This document shows, piece after piece, positions 1-5,065 of a DNA stretch of 5,065 nucleotides (within the stretch, counting starts at the first letter, position 1; the number at the start of each line of letters is the position of its first letter). This stretch comes from an uncultured Candidatus Saccharibacteria bacterium. GTDB lineage: Bacteria; Patescibacteriota; Saccharimonadia; Saccharimonadales; Saccharimonadaceae. The stretch is from contig CAMXZF010000038.1 of the NCBI GenBank assembly GCA_947253405.1, forward strand, positions 1 to 5,065. The letters run 5' to 3'. Made by a program: the position numbers and the translations under genes. Under the pieces are notes generated by a model that was given only the letters and a program-made list of their open reading frames with translations, was not told the DNA's origin and made no database searches.

Positions 1-2426
1 ATAAATATATTACTAACGACAACACTAAGATAACTAACTATCCTACTATCCTAAATATTGAAGCTCATAGTGGCGTAGGCTATCTAGCAACCGTTAGTAC
101 TAATAAAGATCATTCTAATCTAACTAGAGAAAAAACTAACCCTAATGATCAAGATAACCAAGTCATTAACCCCATAGAAGCTAACTATAGTGAACAAGAC
201 ATAATGCATGGTTTTTTTAGAGTAAATGTTCTCGATCCAGAAATCGAACAAAAAGATGGTTCTGCATTAACCAATAATACTTGGGGTTTTCTACCAATAA
301 ATGCATGCTATCTTAATATATCGACAGGCAATAGTGCTCCTTGTAGTGATGTCCCAGCAGATTATAGGATTTTTCAATCCGCTCGCTTCTATAAGGTCCC
401 AACTAAAGATAGCCCTGTCACCCTAAAAGATACTACTGCTGAACTGGGTAAAGATAAATCAAAGTCATGGTATATCTACTATGGCGCTAAACTATCTAAC
501 TCTCTACCAGCTGGCACTTACTCTACTAACGTTGTCTATACCGTAACACCTAAACTACCACCAATTGATCCACCAACTATCTCTAAAGTTATTAATGACA
601 CCCACTATACTACTAAGTCAGACCTAACTGCTATAGAAGGTACTAACCTTAAAACAGCTACTTCAGTCTTCATTGACTTTAATAAAGATGGTAAAGCCGA
701 TAGTAATGAATTAGCTACTAACCTAAAGACTTATCCTAATACAGCTAAAGAAGATACGGTTATCTCCTTTAATTCGCCGATCACTAACAATACTGGCATC
801 TACGATGTCTATGTCACTACCATGGGCGGTATAGCTAAACTAGACCAGTCTTACATCGTCTCTAAATTCACCTTATGCCGTTCCGGAGATACTAATAATT
901 CTTGTATCGTTGATCTTGACGAAACTATGATCCCAGTTAAATATACCGGTAACACCAACGCCCCTAAATGGGAATCATTAACTAACGATCAAGCTGGTAT
1001 AAATAGCAACCTATCAGATCATGGTAGTGGTGAATGGTATGACTACAACAACAAGAAGTGGGCTAATGCTGTAACCGTTAAATATCCTAATAAGTATAGA
1101 GACCAAAATAAAGTAATCGATGAAAACGATGTCCTAGGCTACTTTGTCTATATACCACGCTATAGCTATGAAGTCATGCGTCCTAACGCAACCGATAAGG
1201 TAGTAACTGACGATGACTATAAACTGCCAGACAACAACCTCATTAAGCACCCTGGCTTCATGATTAACTTTGAAAACAAATACTATCCTTTCAAAACCCC
1301 AGGTGATTCAACTAGCTGTTCTTCTATCTCAGGCTCTACTTTAACTACCAAAGACTATAGAACTAAATGTGCTAAAGACCTAGGTTACTCTAGACTAAAT
1401 CCAGAAAACGATAGTACAAAAACCAATAAAACCACCTGGGCCACTCATCCAGCCTTTAGATGGCAATATACCAAAGCCATTAATGGCATCGATAAGAACC
1501 ATGAACTAAACGGCTTCTGGGTCGGTAAATATGAAACTACTGGCTCAACTACAGCTCCTACAGTTAAGCCTAATAGTAAGCATATTGGTGCAATGCCGAA
1601 TGGGTTAGCTAGATATTATAGCATCGCTAAATCTTTGGGACGAAAGGATGTTTATAATTCGTATGGTGACAATACTGCTACTAGGCAGAATAGCCACAAC
1701 TTATCCTACTATTCCTCTCATATGCTCAAAAACACTGAATGGGGTGCCATTACCTATCTATCTGCCTCTACCTATGGTGCTGGTTTAAACAATGTCAAAA
1801 TTAATGGCAGCAGCAGTAGAGGTAAAGATGGCAACAACTTGGGTAGCTATGGAGTCACTGGTTGTGGTCCTCAATCTGAAACTAGTACTAGCTACTATGA
1901 CGGTTGCAATGCCTACAACACTAACTTAGGTCAACTGGCCTCTACTACCAACAACCCAACCGGCATTTATGATATGGCCGCTGGAGCTTACGAATATGTC
2001 GCAGCTAACTTGACTAATAGCTCTATTCAAGCACAAACAGCATCAGGTAATTATGCTAACTTTGTTAATTATGCTAGACAACCCTATGTTGACCTGTATA
2101 AAACTACTAAGGCAGGTGGTAAGTTTTCTGCCAAACCCGCTTGGTCTAATGATAGTGGAGAGTGGTATTATAACAATGATGTCTGTACTTGGGATACTTG
2201 TGGCGGTCAGGCTTTGCATGAGACTAAGCGTGTACAAAGTGTAGATAAGGCAAATATCTCTTGGGGTGGTATTAGTGGTGGTTTGCTTAATTATGAAAGT
2301 CGCTGGATGGGCCGTGGTGGCTATCATGCATACGGCTCTACTTCGGGCTTATTTAGCTCGTATAGTGATACTGGCGGTGCAAGTAATGGTCACGCTTTTC
2401 GCACCGCCATATCACCTAGTTTTTAA
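1..2426 (+). CDS. Large surface/secreted protein with IPT-like and C-terminal FGE/C-type-lectin-like domains (5' partial)
   Basis: The frame (codons from base 3) is open from the window edge, so the ATG at 204 is an internal Met: 67 in-frame codons precede it and no Shine-Dalgarno lies before it. The window encodes about 807 residues; numbering below takes the Met at 204 as 1. In order: a beta-rich module with W27-G-F and LPAGTY (101-106); a Pro-rich linker (116-124); an IPT/TIG-like segment (about 125-219) with an EF-hand-like loop (158-169); a module with WYDY (278-281) and YIPRY (316-320); then a formylglycine-generating-enzyme/C-type-lectin-like domain with GFWVGK (437-442), EWGA (512-515), YDMAAGAYEY (589-598) and RGGY (704-707), ending at F740. 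Ten cysteines fall in five close pairs. No LPXTG motif or C-terminal membrane segment is seen, so a signal peptide or anchor would lie upstream. The domain style suggests Saccharibacteria. A role in binding a surface ligand or host cell is inference. The C-terminal fold is unlikely to be a catalytic sulfatase modifier, but I cannot exclude it. Confidence 0.85.
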   Translation, partial: KYITNDNTKITNYPTILNIEAHSGVGYLATVSTNKDHSNLTREKTNPNDQDNQVINPIEANYSEQDIMHGFFRVNVLDPEIEQKDGSALTNNTWGFLPINACYLNISTGNSAPCSDVPADYRIFQSARFYKVPTKDSPVTLKDTTAELGKDKSKSWYIYYGAKLSNSLPAGTYSTNVVYTVTPKLPPIDPPTISKVINDTHYTTKSDLTAIEGTNLKTATSVFIDFNKDGKADSNELATNLKTYPNTAKEDTVISFNSPITNNTGIYDVYVTTMGGIAKLDQSYIVSKFTLCRSGDTNNSCIVDLDETMIPVKYTGNTNAPKWESLTNDQAGINSNLSDHGSGEWYDYNNKKWANAVTVKYPNKYRDQNKVIDENDVLGYFVYIPRYSYEVMRPNATDKVVTDDDYKLPDNNLIKHPGFMINFENKYYPFKTPGDSTSCSSISGSTLTTKDYRTKCAKDLGYSRLNPENDSTKTNKTTWATHPAFRWQYTKAINGIDKNHELNGFWVGKYETTGSTTAPTVKPNSKHIGAMPNGLARYYSIAKSLGRKDVYNSYGDNTATRQNSHNLSYYSSHMLKNTEWGAITYLSASTYGAGLNNVKINGSSSRGKDGNNLGSYGVTGCGPQSETSTSYYDGCNAYNTNLGQLASTTNNPTGIYDMAAGAYEYVAANLTNSSIQAQTASGNYANFVNYARQPYVDLYKTTKAGGKFSAKPAWSNDSGEWYYNNDVCTWDTCGGQALHETKRVQSVDKANISWGGISGGLLNYESRWMGRGGYHAYGSTSGLFSSYSDTGGASNGHAFRTAISPSF

Positions 2427-2428
2427 GC

Positions 2429-2452
2429 GCTTGCTAATTTAGCTAGCAAAGC
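2429..2452 (+). other. Hairpin just after the surface protein stop
   Basis: TTGCTA (2431-2436) pairs with TAGCAA (2444-2449) across a 7-base loop. The stem extends by GC/GC if A2450 is bulged. It starts 3 bases after the stop codon, so it may stabilise the mRNA 3' end or help termination. No T-run follows, so it is not a canonical intrinsic terminator. Confidence 0.45.
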
Positions 2453-2464
2453 AATTAAATTATC

Positions 2465-2486
2465 GTCAACTTGCTTTATGGTTGAC
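2465..2486 (+). other. Second intergenic hairpin (GTCAAC/GTTGAC)
   Basis: A perfect 6-bp inverted repeat, GTCAAC at 2465-2470 and GTTGAC at 2481-2486, with a 10-base loop. There is no downstream T-run. It could be a weak transcript-end structure for the surface gene or an operator-like palindrome; the sequence does not decide between these. Its right arm overlaps an isolated TTGACA. Confidence 0.35.
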
Positions 2487-2497
2487 ATTAGACAGAT

Positions 2498-2517
2498 TAG
2501 CGGTACTACCTAGCGGT
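2498..2517 (+). repeat. 7-bp direct repeat TAGCGGT, two copies
   Basis: TAGCGGT occurs at 2498-2504 and again at 2511-2517, a period of 13 bases, directly upstream of the -10 element of the tRNA promoter. The copies cover the region where a -35 element would sit. This could be a regulator site or chance. Confidence 0.4.
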
Positions 2518-2523
2518 TTTTTA

Positions 2524-2532
2524 TGATATAAT
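2524..2532 (+). promoter_or_regulatory. Extended -10 promoter for tRNA-Gln
   Basis: TGATATAAT gives a perfect TGn extended -10 followed by consensus TATAAT (2527-2532), 14 bases before the mature tRNA. The predicted start is near 2539, leaving a precursor leader of about 8 bases. No good -35 lies at 16-18 bp spacing, which fits an extended -10 promoter. The consensus TTGACA at 2482-2487 is 39 bp away, too far to pair with it. Confidence 0.7.
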
Positions 2533-2546
2533 TTTTATGGCTATTT

Positions 2547-2621
2547 TGGGTCGTCGCCAAGTGGTAAGGCACTAGGTTTTGGTCCTAGCATTCGGGGGTT
2601 CGAATCCCTCCGACCCAGCCA
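2547..2621 (+). tRNA. tRNA-Gln (anticodon TTG)
   Basis: A complete 75-nt cloverleaf that delivers glutamine to CAA and, by wobble, CAG codons. Acceptor stem TGGGTCG (2547-2553) pairs fully with CGACCCA (2611-2617). The D arm is GCC/GGC (2556-2558/2568-2570) with GTGG in the loop. The anticodon stem is CTAGG/CCTAG (2572-2576/2584-2588) with loop TTTTGGT and anticodon TTG at 2579-2581. The T arm has TTCGAAT at 2599-2605 and one G-T wobble in its stem. Discriminator G2618 is followed by an encoded CCA (2619-2621). A U1-A72 pair is usual for bacterial tRNA-Gln. It has its own promoter and terminator, so it is probably transcribed alone. Confidence 0.97.
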
Positions 2622-2628
2622 TATTGAA

Positions 2629-2673
2629 CCATTTGCGCGCGAAAGCACACTTGCAAATGGCTTTTTCTTTTTT
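2629..2673 (+). terminator. Rho-independent terminator of the tRNA-Gln gene
   Basis: CCATTTGC (2629-2636) pairs perfectly with GCAAATGG (2653-2660). The intervening bases contain a possible GAAA-capped inner helix. The stem is followed by a T-rich tract, CTTTTTCTTTTTT, at 2661-2673. It starts 7 bases after the CCA end, so it ends the tRNA transcript. No T-tract lies on the other side, so it acts on the + strand only. Confidence 0.9.
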
Positions 2674-2682
2674 AGCTTCTTA

Positions 2683-2711
2683 TTGAAAGTTTTAGTATTT
2701 ACTAATATATT
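2683..2711 (+). promoter_or_regulatory. Sigma70-type promoter for the ATPase gene
   Basis: TTGAAA (2683-2688) and TATATT (2706-2711) are each one base from consensus and are separated by exactly 17 bp. The start of transcription would be near 2718, giving a leader of only about 12 bases before the ATG at 2730. That is too short for an M-box magnesium riboswitch or an mgtA-type attenuating leader. Confidence 0.7.
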
Positions 2712-2719
2712 TAATGAGT

Positions 2720-2724
2720 GGGGG
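2720..2724 (+). promoter_or_regulatory. Ribosome binding site of the ATPase gene
   Basis: GGGGG ends 5 bases before the ATG at 2730 and can pair with the CCTCC anti-Shine-Dalgarno through one G-U wobble. Its position supports that ATG as the start. Confidence 0.6.
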
Positions 2725-2729
2725 TTAAG

Positions 2730-5065
2730 ATGAAAAATTTTTGGTCTTATGATGCGAATGATATTTTAAATAGCCTAAATACACGTACTAAAGGCCTCTC
2801 TAGCCAAGAGGCAAAGGATAGGATCGATAAACTAGGTGAAAATATTTTTGAAGACAAGAAATCGGCTTCAAAATTTATGATTTTCATTAGTCAATTTAAG
2901 AATCCTATTACTATGATTCTTATTTTTGCCGCCTTTCTGTCTATTTTTTTACACGACTATTCCGATGGGGTAATTATTTTGACTATCATTATGATTTCTG
3001 CCCTTTTGAGCTATAGGAATGAAAGCAAGGCTAGTGATGCGGTTAGGAAGCTGCTGTCTACCGTAAGTGTTACATCGGCGGTTCTAAGGGATGGCAAATT
3101 TCAAGAGATAAACAACTCTAAGCTGACTGTCGGTGATATTATTAGCGTAAATACTGGGGACATGATACCTGCAGACTGCTTGCTTTTAGAGTCAAATTCA
3201 CTAGAAATGGATGAATCTAGCTTGACGGGTGAAACTTTTCCGGTTGAGAAGATACCTGGAAAAGTTCCCTCTAGCACAGTTCTTTCCAAAATAAAGAACT
3301 CTCTATGGATGGGGACTCATGTTGTAAGTGGTTCAGGCAAGGCTGTGATTGTTAATCTTGCCAAAGATTCTGAGTTTGGAAAGATTACTTCTGCTCTTAG
3401 TAGTAAAGATCTAGATACGGATTTTGAAAAGGGGATAAAGAATTTTGGAAATTTGATCCTCCATGTGACGACGGTTCTAATTGGTCTTATTTTTATTTTT
3501 AATATTGTTTTAGATAAACCCTTTTTAGAATCATTTATGTTTGCCTTGGCACTCTCAGTAGGACTTACTCCTCAGATGCTTCCGGTAATTATCAGCGTGA
3601 ATTTATCTAAAGGGGCTAAGAGGATGTCGAAGCAGGGCGTAATCGTAAAGAAGCTAAATTCCATTGAAAATTTCGGCTCGATGACGATTATGTGCTCGGA
3701 CAAAACGGGAACTATCACAGAGGGAAAAATAAAACTTAATTCCGCTATTAACTTTAAAGGTGAGAAATCAGAAACTTTAAGGACTTTAGCTGCAATTAAT
3801 TCCTATTTTCAAGAGGGCTATAAAAACCCGATAGACCAAGCTATTTTAAAAGACTGTAAGAAAAAATTTTCTGGATATAAAAAATTATTTGAAATTCCCT
3901 ATTCTTTTGAAAATAAACTTTTAAGTGTAGCCGTAAAGACTGATAGTGAGTTTTCAAATAAGAATATGATGATTACTAAAGGTGCACTAGAAAACATAAT
4001 CGAAGTGTGCGACAGGTATGAAAAGTCGGATAAAAGTACAGGCAATCTAAACGAAGTTAAAGCTGAGATTTTGAGCTTATTTAACAGCTACTCCAGTAAA
4101 GGTTTTAGAGTGCTTGGGTTGGCGTATAAAAATATTGCAGGCATAGATTTTGAGAATGAAAAAGCAGAAGGCTTAGTCTTTAAAGGACTACTTGTGTTCG
4201 TGGACCCGCTTAAAGACAATATCAAAGATGTGATTAAACAGATGAATAATCTTGGTGTTTCGCTTAAAATGATTACCGGAGATAATCGTTTGATTGCCAA
4301 GAACGTTGGTAGTCAAATTGGCCTTGATCCCGACAAAATAATTGTTGGAGAAGAGTTGAATTCACATTCAATAAGCCAGCTTGGCAAGAAGGTATCAAAT
4401 ATAGATATTTTCGCAGAAATAAGTCCAAATCAAAAAGAAAAAATAATCCTAGCTTATAAACAAAGGGGCGAAATTGTCGGATATATGGGCGACGGTATTA
4501 ACGATTCACCGGCGATAAAAGCAGCAGATGTCGGGATTTCAGTAAATACTGCAGCGGATACTGCTAAGGATGCAGCGTCAATTGTCTTACTTAAAAATAG
4601 TTTGAAAGTTTTAGTTTCGGGTATAAAAGAGGGTAGAAGAACTTTTATCAACACATTGAAGTATATTTTTGTAGCAACCAGTGCAAATTTTGGCAATATG
4701 TTTTCTATGGCGGGGGCAAGTGTATTTCTAAAATTCCTTCCTTTACTACCAAAACAGATCTTACTAACAAACCTATTAACCGATCTACCATCTCTTCAGA
4801 TCGCGTCTGACTCGGTGGATGAAGACTGGTTAAAAAAACCGGTTAAATGGGATATGAAATTTATAAAAAGATTCATGATTATATTTGGGATAACATCGTC
4901 GGTGTTCGACTATATTACTTTTGTGGTGCTGCTACTAGTATTTAATGCTGATGAAAAATTCTTCCAAACAGGCTGGATGTTAGAATCTGTTATATCTGCG
5001 GTGATGGTTATGTTAGTAGTTAGAACGGCCAGACCATTTTTAAAGAGCAAACCGAGCAAAAAACT
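2730..5065 (+). CDS. mgtA: P-type ATPase, magnesium-translocating (P3B, MgtA/MgtB-like) (3' partial)
   Basis: ATP-driven cation pump of the cytoplasmic membrane; the P3B family imports Mg2+. The frame is open to the window edge, 778 residues so far. In order: cation-ATPase N-terminal domain (about 5-65); M1-M2 (about 59-95); actuator domain with DESSLTGE (161-168); M3 (about 239-261); M4 (268-292) with GLTPQMLP (278-285); phosphorylation motif CSDKTGT, whose acceptor is D324; nucleotide-binding KGA (417-419); DPLKD (492-496); TGD (516-518); GDGINDSPA (587-595); then M5 (about 644-668), M6 with NLLTDLP, M7 (about 711-738) and M8 (about 748-766). The stretch from M4 to the DKTGT motif and the M5-M8 region (NFGNMFS, KPVKWD, TSS.FD, FQTGW) resemble MgtA closely from memory, more than Ca2+ or K+ ATPases. 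All catalytic motifs are intact. M9-M10, perhaps 60-100 residues, lie beyond the window. It follows the tRNA terminator and has its own promoter. Direct evidence for Mg2+ rather than another divalent cation is lacking. Confidence 0.93.
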   Translation, partial: MKNFWSYDANDILNSLNTRTKGLSSQEAKDRIDKLGENIFEDKKSASKFMIFISQFKNPITMILIFAAFLSIFLHDYSDGVIILTIIMISALLSYRNESKASDAVRKLLSTVSVTSAVLRDGKFQEINNSKLTVGDIISVNTGDMIPADCLLLESNSLEMDESSLTGETFPVEKIPGKVPSSTVLSKIKNSLWMGTHVVSGSGKAVIVNLAKDSEFGKITSALSSKDLDTDFEKGIKNFGNLILHVTTVLIGLIFIFNIVLDKPFLESFMFALALSVGLTPQMLPVIISVNLSKGAKRMSKQGVIVKKLNSIENFGSMTIMCSDKTGTITEGKIKLNSAINFKGEKSETLRTLAAINSYFQEGYKNPIDQAILKDCKKKFSGYKKLFEIPYSFENKLLSVAVKTDSEFSNKNMMITKGALENIIEVCDRYEKSDKSTGNLNEVKAEILSLFNSYSSKGFRVLGLAYKNIAGIDFENEKAEGLVFKGLLVFVDPLKDNIKDVIKQMNNLGVSLKMITGDNRLIAKNVGSQIGLDPDKIIVGEELNSHSISQLGKKVSNIDIFAEISPNQKEKIILAYKQRGEIVGYMGDGINDSPAIKAADVGISVNTAADTAKDAASIVLLKNSLKVLVSGIKEGRRTFINTLKYIFVATSANFGNMFSMAGASVFLKFLPLLPKQILLTNLLTDLPSLQIASDSVDEDWLKKPVKWDMKFIKRFMIIFGITSSVFDYITFVVLLLVFNADEKFFQTGWMLESVISAVMVMLVVRTARPFLKSKPSKK

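Noticed and set aside
204..206. ATG as the start of the surface protein
   Set aside because: The same frame is open for 67 codons upstream to the window edge, no Shine-Dalgarno precedes the ATG, and a start here would cut into the N-terminal module.
2043..2327. Minus-strand 94-codon open frame, and a 63-codon + frame at 2053-2244
   Set aside because: Both lie wholly inside the well-supported lectin-like domain coding sequence, show no domain or ribosome binding site, and look like out-of-frame shadows.
2482..2487. TTGACA as the -35 of the tRNA promoter
   Set aside because: It is 39 bp from TATAAT at 2527. At 16-17 bp spacing the best -10 candidate is TACTAC, with only 3 of 6 matches.
2429..2522. 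Canonical intrinsic terminator for the surface gene
   Set aside because: The two clear hairpins have no T-run, and the T-run at 2517-2522 is preceded only by a 3-bp GGT/ACC stem. How this transcript ends remains unclear.
2547..2621. tRNA-Gln as an integration (att) site
   Set aside because: No repeat of the tRNA 3' end, integrase gene or mobile-element boundary is visible. The downstream gene is an ordinary ATPase.
3101..4696. Minus-strand open frames at 3101-3289, 4088-4300 and 4454-4696
   Set aside because: All are antisense to conserved P-type ATPase coding sequence and have no recognisable features.
1..5065. UGA-recoded (Gracilibacteria/Absconditabacteria) genome
   Set aside because: No in-frame TGA occurs in either long coding sequence, so nothing supports recoding.
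1..5065. CRISPR array, transposon or phage module
   Set aside because: No spaced direct repeats of CRISPR length, no terminal inverted repeats with a transposase, and no phage genes were seen.

Overview
The window is AT-rich bacterial DNA, with all genes I can support on the + strand. It holds the 3' part of a very large secreted or surface protein gene (open from the window edge to 2426), a short intergenic region, a tRNA-Gln(TTG) gene (2547-2621) with its own promoter and intrinsic terminator, and the 5' part of a P-type ATPase gene of the magnesium-transporter (P3B, MgtA-like) family (2730 to the window edge). Both protein genes are cut by the window ends.

The most likely source is a member of Candidatus Saccharibacteria (TM7) or a related Patescibacteria/CPR lineage. 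This rests on my recollection of family style, not on a search. The surface protein combines a beta-rich module ending in LPAGTY, an IPT/TIG-like segment and a C-terminal formylglycine-generating-enzyme/C-type-lectin-like domain, an architecture I associate with oral TM7 genomes. Firmicutes prophage and surface proteins share the C-terminal domain, so a low-GC Firmicute is the main alternative. Both frames read through with the standard code and no internal TGA. That gives no support for the UGA=Gly code of Gracilibacteria/Absconditabacteria.

Layout: 1-2426 surface protein; 2427-2546 intergenic region with two hairpins lacking T-runs, a 7-bp direct repeat and an extended -10 promoter; 2547-2621 tRNA-Gln; 2629-2673 strong intrinsic terminator; 2683-2711 a good sigma70-type promoter; 2730-5065 Mg2+-type ATPase. 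The three genes appear to be separate transcription units, and nothing links them functionally. The adhesin-like protein would act outside the cell and the ATPase in the cytoplasmic membrane.

I do not see a clearly new multi-gene system. The observations most worth checking are the lectin-fold C-terminus as a possible variable binding surface, five closely spaced cysteine pairs, an EF-hand-like loop in the IPT-like region, a local change of codon style in the surface gene, and the very short ATPase leader.
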